Assembly: GCA_041391505.1 (NCBI GenBank)
Contig: JAWKNW010000022.1
Location: 48,060-112,059 of the forward strand
Direction: 5' to 3'
Length of the DNA stretch: 64,000 bases
DNA from: Rhodothermales bacterium
GTDB lineage: Bacteria; Bacteroidota; Rhodothermia; Rhodothermales; JAHQVL01
Translations under genes and position numbers: made by a program
Shown: positions 29,552 through 39,166 of the stretch, piece by piece
Position numbering within the stretch: position 1 is the stretch's first letter
Layout: every line of letters starts with the position of its first letter
The notes under the pieces: generated by a model
What the model saw: only the letters and a program-made list of their open reading frames with translations
What the model was told of the DNA's origin: nothing
Databases searched by the model: none

Positions 29552-30199
29552 ATGCCTACCGTTCGCGTAGAAAGCTTTTCCATCTCCCTCGACGGCTTCG
29601 GCGCCGGCCCGCATCAGAGCCTCGAAAACCCGCTGGGCGTCGGCGGCGGCGCCCTGCACGGCTGGGCCGCGGCCACGCGGACGTTCCAGGAGCGCGTGTT
29701 CGGGCAGAACGGGGGTGAAACCGGGTTGGATGACGACATCGCGGTGCGCGGCTTCGAAAACATCGGGGCGTGGATCCTGGGGCGCAACATGTTCGGCCCC
29801 GTCCGCGGCCCGTGGCCCGACGAATCCTGGCGCGGATGGTGGGGCGAAAATCCCGTCTACCACGTTCCGATCTTCGTGCTCACCCATCATCCGCGACGGC
29901 CCCTCGAGATGGAGGGCGGCACGACGTTTTATTTCATCACCGACGGCCCCGAGGCCGCGCTCGAACGCGCCCGGGATGCCGCCGGCGACAGGGACGTGCG
30001 CATCGGCGGCGGCGTGCAGACGATCCAGCAATACCTCCGGAAGGGCCTGATCGACACGATGCATATCGCGATCTCCCCCGTCCTGCTCGGAGCCGGTGAA
30101 CGCCTGTTCGAGGGGATCAACCTGCCGGAACTGGGCTACACCGGCGTACGGCACGTGGCCTCCCCCGCCGCGACACATGTCTTTATTACCCGAGGATGA
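29552..30199 (+). CDS. Dihydrofolate reductase family protein (RibD C-terminal type)
   Basis: A 215-residue NADPH-binding reductase of the RibD-C/YyaP type. It has SISLDGFGAGPHQS at the N-terminus, GRNMFGPVRGPW near residue 76, and IGGGVQTIQQYLRKGLID near 151-168. Such proteins are usually uncharacterised reductases and are not the folate enzyme. It follows pgl by 51 bases but a metabolic link is not obvious. Confidence 0.85.
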   Translation: MPTVRVESFSISLDGFGAGPHQSLENPLGVGGGALHGWAAATRTFQERVFGQNGGETGLDDDIAVRGFENIGAWILGRNMFGPVRGPWPDESWRGWWGENPVYHVPIFVLTHHPRRPLEMEGGTTFYFITDGPEAALERARDAAGDRDVRIGGGVQTIQQYLRKGLIDTMHIAISPVLLGAGERLFEGINLPELGYTGVRHVASPAATHVFITRG

Positions 30200-30208
30200 G
30201 CGAGGTCT

Positions 30209-30619
30209 GTGGGTAAGCACATCCTTCTCCTGATCGCCGGCATCTTGCCTGCGGCCTCCGGACTGGCTCAGCCGGCATCCTTGGAGGTCATAGCTGAAAA
30301 AATCGTATTGTTTATCGAGCCGGACTCCTCCGGGATCGAGCGCTTGAAACGCGAGATGGGCGAGGAGGCCTTCTATGTCGCCGCCGACGACGCCATGTGG
30401 TATCGGGCGGAGGCCGTGCAGCTCCTCGACAGCCTCCACATCGCGCACCGATCGGTCTACCGGCAGGACCTGCGCTTCATGGTCGACGGCATGCCCCGCA
30501 CCTACGACTGGGCCAGCATCGAAGCGGCGTGGTACGTCGTGCTGTACGATGGCCGGCGGGAGCCCGTCCTCTCTTCCAGCATCGACCTGAGGAACGATTT
30601 GCAGGCATTCTGGCCTTAA
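30209..30619 (+). CDS. Small secreted protein of unknown function
   Basis: A 136-residue product if started at the GTG at 30209; no ATG start is available upstream in frame. It begins with a convincing signal peptide (HILLLIAGILPAASGLAQ). The mature part is soluble, with acidic and aromatic residues (MWYRAEAVQLLDSL). I do not recognise a domain. It is nine bases after the reductase gene, so probably translated with it. Confidence 0.55.
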   Translation: MGKHILLLIAGILPAASGLAQPASLEVIAEKIVLFIEPDSSGIERLKREMGEEAFYVAADDAMWYRAEAVQLLDSLHIAHRSVYRQDLRFMVDGMPRTYDWASIEAAWYVVLYDGRREPVLSSSIDLRNDLQAFWP

Positions 30620-30648
30620 CGCATCAGGGCCAGCCCCGACAAAACCAT

Positions 30649-31251
30649 ATGACGCGATTTACCCTGGGCGAAGACATTGAAGCGCGCTCGTTATGCACGT
30701 CCGACGCGCCGGCCGTCCACGCACTTATCACGGCAAACCGCGCGCACCTGGACCGCTGGCTGCGCTGGTCGTCGTCGGTGCAGACGCTCTCGGACGTGCA
30801 GGCGCTGATCACCCGTTTCGAGGAGAAGGAGGCCATCCGTGACGGTTTTCATCTGGGGATCTGGGACAACGGCGTATTGGCCGGCGGGGTGGTCTGCTGG
30901 TACATCCACCGCGAAAACAGGAACGCCGAAGTGGGTTACTGGCTCGGGGCGTCATCCCAGGGAAAGGGCCTCGCTACCCGCGCGGCCCGCGCCGTCATCG
31001 CACATCTATTCGAGGCGGAACGACTGCATCGGATCGAAATGCAGTGCGGCGTCGACAACACGGGCAGCCGTGCCGTCGCAGAACGATGCGGCCTCCTCGC
31101 CGAGGGGATCCGGCGGGACTCCCACTGGATCACCGATCGCTTCGTGAACCACGTCGTCTACGGCATCCTCACCACGGAGTGGAAGCGCGCCGATGACGCG
31201 GTGGTCGACGGATCACAACCAGAGAAAGGCCGCGTGATCGACCCCGGTTGA
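30649..31251 (+). CDS. GNAT family N-acetyltransferase, RimJ/RimL type
   Basis: A 200-residue acetyl-CoA-dependent transferase. The acetyl-CoA binding motif A reads GYWLGASSQGKGLATRAARA at about 101-120, followed by RIEMQCGVDNTGSRAVAERC and EGIRRDSHW, the pattern of ribosomal-protein or aminoglycoside-type RimJ/RimL acetyltransferases. The ATG at 30649 fits the family N-terminus; the open frame extends upstream out of frame with the preceding gene. Its 3' end overlaps the convergent serine hydrolase by 39 bases. Target unknown. Confidence 0.88.
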   Translation: MTRFTLGEDIEARSLCTSDAPAVHALITANRAHLDRWLRWSSSVQTLSDVQALITRFEEKEAIRDGFHLGIWDNGVLAGGVVCWYIHRENRNAEVGYWLGASSQGKGLATRAARAVIAHLFEAERLHRIEMQCGVDNTGSRAVAERCGLLAEGIRRDSHWITDRFVNHVVYGILTTEWKRADDAVVDGSQPEKGRVIDPG

Positions 31252-32427
31252 CGCACGAATGATGCGCCGGCACAGATTGAGGCCCGTATCGCCGTTTGTG
31301 AAAATGACGATCCCGGTGCGACTCGCCGGATGCGCGAGCACAAAGTTTTTCCAGCTGCCGTTATCACCCCATTGCCAGAGGTAGTGATCGCCGGCCGCCG
31401 CTGCATCTTCCGTTTCCGATGCCTCCGTGCCCAACCCAAGGCCCCACCCCAGCGCGCTGTTGATGTGAACGGCTGGCGTCATCGCGAGTTGTCTTGTTTC
31501 GGGTTTCAGACCGACGCCGGATACGTCTCCGCCCAGCAAGGCGACCAGATACGTCGCGAAATCTACCGGCGTGGTGACAAGGCTGTACGCCGCGTTCGGA
31601 ATGATGGATTGCGGGAGCGTCGACGATTCGGGGGCGACACGCGCCATGGCCTCGCGAACGTCCTCGTTGGTATAGTCGGCCAGCATGCGATTATTGGCGT
31701 CGGCATCACGTTGCAGCTTTTCGGCAAGGGTCTTCCAGAATACATCGTACGCCGAACGGCTACCGTGCCCGGCAACCAACCGCTCGGCCCAGTCCGGGCG
31801 CCAGCCATAGGCCGACGAGTCCATGCCGAGCGGAGTGAATAGCCGATCCCGCATGAACCGGTCGAGACCATGACCTGTGATGTGCTCGATGGCGCGCTGG
31901 AGATAATAGTACCCCTCGCCCGAATAGCTGAACGCCGACCCTGGCTCGAAGGCGAGCTCGAGCGGGTCGCCGGCGTTCCGGTACCAGTTCCGCAGCCCGG
32001 AGGAATGGCTCAGCGCATGCCGCGCGGTGATGCGGTCGGCCCGGGGATCGTCCGGAAAATGATCCGGCACATATGATTTTAAGGGACGATCGAGGTCGAG
32101 CAGCCCCTCGTCCACGAGATGCAGGGCGGCAAACGCGAACACCGGCTTGCCGAGAGAGGCAGCGGCCCAGAGTGTCTGGTCTCCGACAGGCAGCGATCGG
32201 CGTCGATCCGCGAAGCCGTGTCGATACTGCCACGCGATCTCATCGCCCTGCACGAGAGCCAGACCGATACCGGGCACGCCGGCGATTTCCATGAGCCGCG
32301 GGATCTGCCGCTGAAAATCCTCCGAAGGCGGACGGATGGGCGGTAAGGCACCCTTACGCTGACGGACGAATCCGTTCGGACAGATGGCGGGAAGCGCGCA
32401 TAGCGATACGAATGAACGTCGATTCAT
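31213..32427 (-). CDS. Serine hydrolase, class C beta-lactamase/esterase family, exported
   Basis: A 404-residue protein. A short Tat-like or Sec-like leader (MNRRSFVSLCALPAICP) is present. The S-x-x-K motif is SLGK at residues 91-94, the catalytic Tyr is probably Y168 in FSYSGEGY, and WGDNGSWKN near the C-terminus takes the place of the third motif. It is not closely similar to the other serine hydrolase at 8437-9714 outside these motifs. The start at 32427 is preferred over 32466 because the leader begins there. Substrate unknown. Confidence 0.85.
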   Translation of the reverse strand: MNRRSFVSLCALPAICPNGFVRQRKGALPPIRPPSEDFQRQIPRLMEIAGVPGIGLALVQGDEIAWQYRHGFADRRRSLPVGDQTLWAAASLGKPVFAFAALHLVDEGLLDLDRPLKSYVPDHFPDDPRADRITARHALSHSSGLRNWYRNAGDPLELAFEPGSAFSYSGEGYYYLQRAIEHITGHGLDRFMRDRLFTPLGMDSSAYGWRPDWAERLVAGHGSRSAYDVFWKTLAEKLQRDADANNRMLADYTNEDVREAMARVAPESSTLPQSIIPNAAYSLVTTPVDFATYLVALLGGDVSGVGLKPETRQLAMTPAVHINSALGWGLGLGTEASETEDAAAAGDHYLWQWGDNGSWKNFVLAHPASRTGIVIFTNGDTGLNLCRRIIRASTGVDHAAFLWL

Positions 32428-32573
32428 GGGAGTAGCCGTTGGAGAGCGATGGGTAAGGGACGGCATTCCCTACGGCCCTTGAGGCGTGGGGATGCAGATG
32501 CCGGCAGGTATACAGATTGGGCCCGGGGAGGTCGTTGCCGGCGAAGCCACCCGTTCGACATGCGCAGGGTTGC

Positions 32574-32639
32574 CTAGAGCATCGCCAGCAGCGCGATCCA
32601 CCGGGTCAGGTTATGGAGGGCAAGAAACGTGAGATACAT
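32574..32639 (-). pseudogene. Remnant of a small membrane-protein gene (N-terminal 21 codons)
   Basis: On the minus strand an ATG is followed by 20 codons giving MYLTFLALHNLTRWIALLAM and one more Leu before a TAG. The LH-x-x-x-RW-hydrophobic pattern resembles the N-terminus of small Bacteroidota membrane proteins with a leading LLHS-x-x-RW helix. Nothing homologous continues after the stop. It sits in the 267-base gap between serine hydrolase and AlkD genes. The assignment is an inference from a short match. Confidence 0.35.
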
Positions 32640-32694
32640 GAAGACGTTTGCGTATAGCGCGACTGACCTATCCACAGGAAAACCGGCAGCCCCC

Positions 32695-33414
32695 ATGCAT
32701 GCAGACGTCGTACGTCAGGTCCTGGAATCCCTCGCGAACCCCGACATCGCCGCCCATTCGCAGCGGTTCTTCAAGACCGCCCCCGGAGAATACGGCGCCG
32801 GCGACCTCTTCCGGGGCATCCGCGTCCCGAAGCAGCGCGAGGTCGCCCGGCGATTCCGCTTGCTGCCCTTCGAGGAAACGATCGCGCTGCTCCAATCCCC
32901 CTACCACGAGGACCGGCTCGTCGCCCTGTTCATCCTCGTCGACCAGTACAAGCGCGGCGACCCGGCCACCCGAACGCGCGTTTATGACGCCTACCTCCGC
33001 CATACGGCGAGGGTCAACAACTGGGACCTCGTCGACAGCTCGGCGCACCTCATCGTCGGGCCGCAGATCGAAGCGACGGGCGAGCGCGACGTGCTGGACC
33101 GGCTGGCCGCCTCGAAGAGCCTGTGGGAACGCCGCATCGCCATGATCGCGACCGCGCATTTCATCCGGCAGGGCGATTTCAGCGACGCGCTCCGCATCGC
33201 CGAGACCCTCGTCGAAGACCCCGAAGACCTCATCCACAAGGCCGTAGGCTGGATGCTGCGGGAGATCGGCAACCGGTCCGTCGACGCCGAGGAGGCCTTC
33301 CTCGATAAACACGTCCGGCGTATGCCCCGGACCATGCTCCGCTACGCCATCGAAAAATTCGACGAGGGTCGCCGGCAATGGTACCTGCGCCACCCGACCG
33401 CCGGGAAACCGTAA
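32695..33414 (+). CDS. DNA alkylation repair protein, AlkD-like
   Basis: A 239-residue all-helical HEAT-like repeat protein of the AlkD family, which excises bulky or cationic alkylated bases. Recognisable segments are GIRVPKQREVARRF near residue 43, VNNWDLVDSSAHLIVG near 105-120, and HKAVGWMLREIGNR near 181. The WDLVD segment contains the Trp and Asp used for catalysis in AlkD. The ATG at 32695 fits the family; an in-frame ATG at 32629 would add 22 residues without family similarity. No ada or alkB neighbours. Confidence 0.88.
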   Translation: MHADVVRQVLESLANPDIAAHSQRFFKTAPGEYGAGDLFRGIRVPKQREVARRFRLLPFEETIALLQSPYHEDRLVALFILVDQYKRGDPATRTRVYDAYLRHTARVNNWDLVDSSAHLIVGPQIEATGERDVLDRLAASKSLWERRIAMIATAHFIRQGDFSDALRIAETLVEDPEDLIHKAVGWMLREIGNRSVDAEEAFLDKHVRRMPRTMLRYAIEKFDEGRRQWYLRHPTAGKP

Positions 33415-33502
33415 CCCTGCACCGCTGCCCCCGGCGCGTGGGCACGCAACGGGAACGACGGGACGTCGTATCTTGACCCATCCCGCAAACCCGAACACGC
33501 CC

Positions 33503-34288
33503 ATGTCCAACGAGCGCCTCTATACCGAAAAGGAAATCAGCGCCATCCTGAAGCGCTCCGGTGAAATGCACGCCGAAAAAGGAGCCGCCGAGACACAGGG
33601 CCTGACGCTCGCTGAGCTGCAGCAGATCGCGGCCGAAGTCGGGATTTCGGCAGACGATGTGGCGTCGGCCGCGGCCGAGTTGGAGCGCAGCGGCATCGAG
33701 ACCGGGGGTTTTTCGTGGCCGGGTTTTCCGACCACCCTCGAGATCGAGCGCGTCGTGCAGGGCGAGATCACCGAGGAGGAGTGGCCGGAGATCGCCTCGG
33801 CCATCAGCGACGCGTTCGGCGTCGTAGGCAGTTCGGGGCAGGTCGGCCGCATGATGGAGTGGACCTACACGGGCCGCAAGATGTCCCAGCTGCAGGTTTC
33901 GCTTACGCCGCGGGACGGACAGACCAAAATCCGGATTCGGGGCAACTACCGGCGACGCGCCCTCGTCGCCCTCGGTCCGCTCATGCTGGGCCTTTCGTTG
34001 CAGGGCGCCATCATCGCCATGGGTTCGGGTCTGACCTGGCCGGCTATGGCAAGCGTCTTCATCGCCGTCGCGACCACGCTGTATTTCCTCATCCGGTTCA
34101 TCTTCACGACGTTCCTGGGCCGGAAGGAACGCGCCGCGCAAAAGCTCATCCGCCGCATCGAGCAGCTCGTCGCATCGTCCCGGCCGGAGACCGCGCCCGC
34201 CGGCGCGACGCACACACCGCTCGACGTGCCGGCCGCCGATCCCGCCCAGTCCATCGCCCCCCCACCCCGAAACCGCGACCGCGCATGA
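33503..34288 (+). CDS. Two-helix membrane protein with N-terminal helical domain, unknown function
   Basis: A 261-residue protein. The N-terminal 60 residues (LYTEKEISAILKRSGEMH, then LTLAELQQIAAEVGIS) look like a short helical module seen at the start of many Rhodothermales and Bacteroidota unknowns. Two adjacent transmembrane helices lie at about 153-175 and 180-203, and the C-terminus is Pro/Ala rich. Function not recognised. The TGA stop lies inside the first copy of a CATGACC array. Confidence 0.6.
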   Translation: MSNERLYTEKEISAILKRSGEMHAEKGAAETQGLTLAELQQIAAEVGISADDVASAAAELERSGIETGGFSWPGFPTTLEIERVVQGEITEEEWPEIASAISDAFGVVGSSGQVGRMMEWTYTGRKMSQLQVSLTPRDGQTKIRIRGNYRRRALVALGPLMLGLSLQGAIIAMGSGLTWPAMASVFIAVATTLYFLIRFIFTTFLGRKERAAQKLIRRIEQLVASSRPETAPAGATHTPLDVPAADPAQSIAPPPRNRDRA

Positions 34289-34373
34289 CCGGCCCTTCAT
34301 GACCCAGCCCTCATGACCGCTTACTCATGACCCTCCTTCATGACCGCCCCCTCATGACCCTTCCTTCATGACC
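34284..34373. repeat. CATGACC array at 14-bp spacing, seven copies
   Basis: CATGACC starts at 34284, 34298, 34312, 34326, 34339, 34353 and 34367, so the step is 14 bp except once 13. The intervening bases are pyrimidine-rich (CTTCC, CTCC, GCCC). The same CTCATGACC core ends the right-hand units of the 26.8-27.0 kb array. The first copy supplies the stop codon of the preceding gene. Confidence 0.85.
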
Positions 34374-34479
34374 CTACCTCCTAACCGCACAACTGGCGCA
34401 TTGGCCCTGGATGACAGGGGGGCATTGTCAAAGCACGGCGGGTTTCGTTCCTTCAGGTAGACTTCACGCGCCTATCGAC

Positions 34480-37400
34480 ATGTCCACGCTCCGTCCTTTC
34501 GTTATTCTCGTCCTGCTGCTCACCGCTGGCTGCCTGCGTCCCGATGACCCCACGCCGGCGGAGCAGGTCGCCGCGCTGGGGGAGATCGACTTCAACTTTC
34601 ACATCCGCCCGATCCTCTCGCAGAACTGCTACACGTGCCACGGCCCCGACGCCGGCAGCCGCGAGGCCGACCTGCGCCTCGATACGCCCGAGGGCGCCTA
34701 TGCCCCGCGCGACAGCGGCTTCGCCATCGTCCCGGGCGACCCCGCCGGCAGCCAGGTGATGTTTCGCCTCACGGCCGCCGATCCCGAGGAGCGGATGCCG
34801 CCGGCCGACTCGCACTACGAACTCACCCCCGTCCAGATCGAAACCATCCGCGCCTGGATCGCGCAGGGCGCCGTCTACAAACCGCACTGGGCGTTCATCC
34901 CGCCCGTCAAGCCGGAGCCGCCGGCCGTGGCAGGCGTCGCGCCGGCCAACCCGATCGACGCCTTCGTCCGCGCCCGGCTCGACCGGGAGGGCCTGAAACC
35001 GGCCCCCGAGGCGGACCCGCGCACGCTGATCCGCCGGCTCTCCTACGACCTCACCGGCCTGCCGCCGACCCCCGAGGCCGTGCACGATTTCCTCGCCGAC
35101 ACCCGCCCCGACGCCTACGAGCGCCTCGTCGACCGGCTGCTCGCGTCCCCCCGCTTCGGCGAACGCATGGCGGTCCACTGGCTCGACCTCGCCCGGTATG
35201 CCGACACCAACGGCTACTCGATCGACGGGGGCCGGCACATGTGGGTCTGGCGCGACTGGGTGATCAAATCCTTCAACGACAACCTGCCGTTCGACGACTT
35301 CGTGCGCCAGCAGCTCGCCGGCGACCTGCTGCCCGAAGCCACCGAGGCCCAGCTGATCGCCACCGGCTTCAACCGGAACCACATGATCACCCACGAGGGC
35401 GGCACGATTCCGGAGGAAAACCTCACCAACTACGTGGTGGATCGCGTCAAGACCACCGGCGAGGTCTTCCTGGGCCTCACCGTCGCCTGCGCCCAGTGCC
35501 ACGACCACAAGTACGACCCGATTTCGCAGCGCGACTACTACCGGCTCTTCGCCTACTTCAACACCCTCGACGACCAGGGGCTCGATGGCAACAGCGGCGT
35601 CAACGCGCGCCCGACGATCATGGCCTCGACGCCGCTCGTCGACACCCGGGAGATCGAACGGCTCCGCGTCACGCTGGACAGTCTGCATGCCCTCGAAGCG
35701 ACAGACCACCCCGCCCAGCCGGCGTGGGAAGACGACGAGCGCCGGCATCTCGCCGAGCGGGGACGCGGGTTCGGGCTTATCCCCCTGGAGCCCATCAAAA
35801 TCACCACCCCCAACTCGGGCAATACCGGCAGCATCCTGCCCGACAGCTCGCTGCTGATCGATCAACCCGGCGGCATGGCAGCCTACAACGTGTCGCTTCG
35901 CGCCGACACCGCCGAGCCGATCACCGGGCTCCGCGTCGTGTTTTACCCGGATGCCGTCACCCGAGGCTACATCGGGCACGGCCGGCGGGACGACATGCAG
36001 GGTTCGCTCGTGGTCTCGTCCCTCACCGTCAGCAACGGCGAGTTGCCGTCCGACCAAGTCGACCTCTACCGGACCATCCCGCTGCGGTCGGCCACCGCGA
36101 GCTTCGCGCACCCCGACTTCCCCGCGAAGTGGGTGCTCGACGAAGAGCCGCTGAACGGCTGGTCCCCCAACCCGGCCAACCGCACCGCCCAGCATCTGAC
36201 GGTCAGGTTCCAGCAGCCCGTCGACGCCGGCGCGACGCCGTATCTCACGGCGATGCTCAACTTCGGGATCGGCAGCAACCTGATCGCCGGCCGCTTCCGG
36301 ATCTTCGCCATCACGGGCGTTGACGACGATACGAACCTGCCCGCCGGCATACAGACCCTCCTCGCAACAGCGCCCGCGGAGCGCACCGCCGAGCAGCAGT
36401 CGCAGCTTCGCGCCTACTTCTATGCGGAGGCGCCGCAGGCCGGCCTGCACCGGTATGCCATGCAGAATGCCGCGCAGCGCATCGACGCACTGGAGCACCC
36501 GCAGCCGACGATGGTCATGAACACGGCGGCCACGCCCCGGGAGACGTTTATCCTCAACCGCGGGCAATACGACCAGCCGCAGGACGCCGTTGAGCCCGGC
36601 ACGCCGGCGTTTCTGCCCGGGCTGGAAGAAGGCCCTCCCGGCCGGCTCGGCCTGGCCGAATGGCTCCTCCAGCCCGACCACCCGCTCACGGCGCGCGTCG
36701 CCGTGAACCGGTTCTGGCAACTGTTTTTTGGTCGCGGCATCGTCGCGACGGCGGCGGACTTCGGCTCCCAGGGCGCGCTGCCCACCCATCCCGAGTTGCT
36801 GGACTGGCTCGCGGTGTCGTTTGTCGATTCCGGGTGGGATGTCAAGAACCTCGTCCGCCAGATCGTGACGTCCGACGCCTACCGGCAGGATTCCGGCGTG
36901 AGCGAGGCGGCGCGCCGGCGCGATCCGGAGAACCGACTCCTCGCCCGCGGGCCGCGCTTCCGGCTCCAGGCCGAATTCATTCGGGATACCGCCCTCATGC
37001 TGGGGGGATTGATGAACGGGCAGATCGGCGGACCGAGCGTCAAGCCGTACCAGCCCGCCGGCCTGTGGAAGGAGGTGAGCCACTACGGCAGCTCGCCGGC
37101 AACGGCGCAAGTATTCGTCCAGGATCATGGCGAAAAACTCTATCGCCGCAGCATGTACACGTACTGGAAGCGGACGTTGCCCCCGCCCTCGATGGTCACG
37201 TTCGACGCGCCCAACCGGGAGATGTGCACGGTCACCCGCGAGGTAACGAACACGCCGCTCCAGGCGCTGGTCCTGCTCAACGACCCGCAGTTCGTGGAGG
37301 CCAGCCGCGCCTTCGGCCAGCGGATCGCCCTGGCGCCGGGCGATGTCGATGCCCGCCTCGCCCTCGCCTTCGAGATGGCCACCAGCCGGCTGCCCAACCG

Positions 37401-37596
37401 CGAGGAGCTCGCCATCCTGAAACACCGTTTCGAGGAAGAACTCGCCGCCTACCGCAACGCACCCGCCGATGCCGAAGCCTTGCTGAGCATCGGGGAATCG
37501 CCGCGCGACAGGGCCCTCGACGCCCCCGAACACGCCGCCTGGACCACCGTCGCCAGCCTGATCCTGAACCTCAGCGAAACGGTGACGAAAGGGTAG
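34480..37596 (+). CDS. PSD1 cytochrome-c domain lipoprotein (DUF1549/DUF1553), second locus
   Basis: A 1038-residue lipoprotein: the leader ends in LLLTAGC with the lipidated Cys near residue 18. The cytochrome c domain has CYTCH near residue 50, DUF1549 contains FGERMAVHWLDLARYADTNG, a second CAQCHDH lies near 341, and DUF1553 includes NRFWQLFFGRGIV and LLARGPRFRLQAEFIRDTA. It is longer than the paralogue at 21191-23959 because of an insert of about 120 residues between the halves. The DUF1501 partner follows by 82 bases, the reverse of the order on the minus-strand locus in coordinates but the same in transcription. Confidence 0.9.
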   Translation: MSTLRPFVILVLLLTAGCLRPDDPTPAEQVAALGEIDFNFHIRPILSQNCYTCHGPDAGSREADLRLDTPEGAYAPRDSGFAIVPGDPAGSQVMFRLTAADPEERMPPADSHYELTPVQIETIRAWIAQGAVYKPHWAFIPPVKPEPPAVAGVAPANPIDAFVRARLDREGLKPAPEADPRTLIRRLSYDLTGLPPTPEAVHDFLADTRPDAYERLVDRLLASPRFGERMAVHWLDLARYADTNGYSIDGGRHMWVWRDWVIKSFNDNLPFDDFVRQQLAGDLLPEATEAQLIATGFNRNHMITHEGGTIPEENLTNYVVDRVKTTGEVFLGLTVACAQCHDHKYDPISQRDYYRLFAYFNTLDDQGLDGNSGVNARPTIMASTPLVDTREIERLRVTLDSLHALEATDHPAQPAWEDDERRHLAERGRGFGLIPLEPIKITTPNSGNTGSILPDSSLLIDQPGGMAAYNVSLRADTAEPITGLRVVFYPDAVTRGYIGHGRRDDMQGSLVVSSLTVSNGELPSDQVDLYRTIPLRSATASFAHPDFPAKWVLDEEPLNGWSPNPANRTAQHLTVRFQQPVDAGATPYLTAMLNFGIGSNLIAGRFRIFAITGVDDDTNLPAGIQTLLATAPAERTAEQQSQLRAYFYAEAPQAGLHRYAMQNAAQRIDALEHPQPTMVMNTAATPRETFILNRGQYDQPQDAVEPGTPAFLPGLEEGPPGRLGLAEWLLQPDHPLTARVAVNRFWQLFFGRGIVATAADFGSQGALPTHPELLDWLAVSFVDSGWDVKNLVRQIVTSDAYRQDSGVSEAARRRDPENRLLARGPRFRLQAEFIRDTALMLGGLMNGQIGGPSVKPYQPAGLWKEVSHYGSSPATAQVFVQDHGEKLYRRSMYTYWKRTLPPPSMVTFDAPNREMCTVTREVTNTPLQALVLLNDPQFVEASRAFGQRIALAPGDVDARLALAFEMATSRLPNREELAILKHRFEEELAAYRNAPADAEALLSIGESPRDRALDAPEHAAWTTVASLILNLSETVTKG

Positions 37597-37678
37597 CCGC
37601 ACGGATTCCTGTTCCGACTTCAAAGACGTGCTGCGCGCGCTTCCGTACTTTCAACCTCGCCCATTGAACGAACCCGCT

Positions 37679-39154
37679 ATGGACAATCCGCTCCTCTCCA
37701 CGTTTGAAAACCTGCACTCCCGCCGCGCTTTCCTCGGGCGCGCCGCGCAGGGGCTCGGCCGGATGGCGCTCGGGGCGATGTTGTTTCCCGAATTGATGGG
37801 CGCGGCGGATGCCCTCGGATTGCCCGGCGCCGGCCCCGCGCTCCAGGCGCCGCACTTCGCGCCGCGGGCCAAGCAGGTGATCTACCTGTTCCAGTCGGGC
37901 GGCCCGTCGCACGTCGACCTGTTCGACTACAAGCCCGTCATGCGCGACCTGCACGCGAAGGAATTGCCGGCGTCCATCCGGGGCGACCAGCGGCTCACCG
38001 GCATGACCTCCGGACAGAGCGCCTACCCGGTCGTCTCCCCGATGTGGAACATGACGGCCAGCGGAAGGCACCGGACCTGGATCAGCGATCTCCTGCCCCA
38101 CACCCAGACGATCGCGGACGAGATCTGCATCGTGAAGTCGATGTACACCGAGGCGATCAACCACGACCCCGCCATCACGTTCATCAACACCGGCAACCAG
38201 CAGATCGGCCACGCCAGCCTCGGCGCGTGGCTGAGTTACGGGCTCGGGAATATCAACCAGAACCTGCCGGCGTATATCGTGCTGCTCTCCCAGGGCACCG
38301 GCAAAAACCCCGGCCAGCCGATCTACCATCGCCTCTGGGGCAACGGCTACCTCCCGTCGAGCCATCAGGGCGTGCTCTTGCGGCCAGGAGCCAATCCCGT
38401 CCTCTACCTCCAGAACCCGGGCGGCGTGAGCGCGACGCAGCGCCGGCGCCTGCTCGACGACCTCGCCGAACTCAACCAGCACCACGCGGACGACGTCGGC
38501 GACCCCGAGATCCACGCGCGGATCAACGCCTACGAGATGGCCTATCGGATGCAGACCTCCGTGCCCGATCTCACCGACCTGTCGGACGAACCCGAGTCGA
38601 CGTTCGACCTCTACGGGCCGGAGGCCCGAAAACCCGGCAGTTACGCGGCGAACTGCCTGCTCGCGCGCCGGCTCATCGAACGCGGCGTCCGCTTCGTCCA
38701 GCTCTTCCACCGCGGCTGGGACCAGCACATCGCCATCCAGAAACAGCTCCCGGCGCAGTGCCGCGACGTCGACCAGGCCTCGGCGGCGCTCGTCAAGGAC
38801 CTCAAACAGCGCGGCCTGCTCGATGAGACGCTCGTCGTCTGGGGCGGCGAGTTCGGGCGGACCATCTACAGCCAGGGTACCCTCGGCAACCAGAACTCGG
38901 GCCGCGACCACCATGGGCGCTGCTTCAGCGTCTGGATGGCCGGGGGCGGCATCCAGCCCGGCATGGAATACGGCGTCACCGACGACTTCGCCTACAACAT
39001 CCTCGACAACCCGGTCCATATCCGCGACCTGAACGCCACGATCCTCCACTGCCTCGGCATCGACCACGAACGCCTCACCTACAAATTCAGGGGGCTCGAC
39101 CAGAAGCTCACCGGGGTGGAAGAGGCGCATGTCGTCCGGGGTATCCTGGCCTAG
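37679..39154 (+). CDS. DUF1501 family protein with Tat signal, second locus
   Basis: A 491-residue exported protein with twin-arginine leader HSRRAFLGRAA near residues 13-23. It has the family motifs IYLFQSGGPSHVDLFDYKP near 68-86, WGGEFGRTIYSQGT, and GRDHHGRCFSVWMAGGG. The start at 37679 fits the Tat leader; the open frame extends upstream to 37628. TACTTTCA lies 26 bases before the ATG as a candidate -7 element, so this gene may also be expressed separately from its PSD1 partner. Confidence 0.9.
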   Translation: MDNPLLSTFENLHSRRAFLGRAAQGLGRMALGAMLFPELMGAADALGLPGAGPALQAPHFAPRAKQVIYLFQSGGPSHVDLFDYKPVMRDLHAKELPASIRGDQRLTGMTSGQSAYPVVSPMWNMTASGRHRTWISDLLPHTQTIADEICIVKSMYTEAINHDPAITFINTGNQQIGHASLGAWLSYGLGNINQNLPAYIVLLSQGTGKNPGQPIYHRLWGNGYLPSSHQGVLLRPGANPVLYLQNPGGVSATQRRRLLDDLAELNQHHADDVGDPEIHARINAYEMAYRMQTSVPDLTDLSDEPESTFDLYGPEARKPGSYAANCLLARRLIERGVRFVQLFHRGWDQHIAIQKQLPAQCRDVDQASAALVKDLKQRGLLDETLVVWGGEFGRTIYSQGTLGNQNSGRDHHGRCFSVWMAGGGIQPGMEYGVTDDFAYNILDNPVHIRDLNATILHCLGIDHERLTYKFRGLDQKLTGVEEAHVVRGILA

Positions 39155-39166
39155 GAGCAGGGCGCC

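Noticed and set aside
34453..37623. 1056-codon minus-strand open frame
   Set aside because: It is the antisense of the lipoprotein PSD1 gene, with the same shadow composition.
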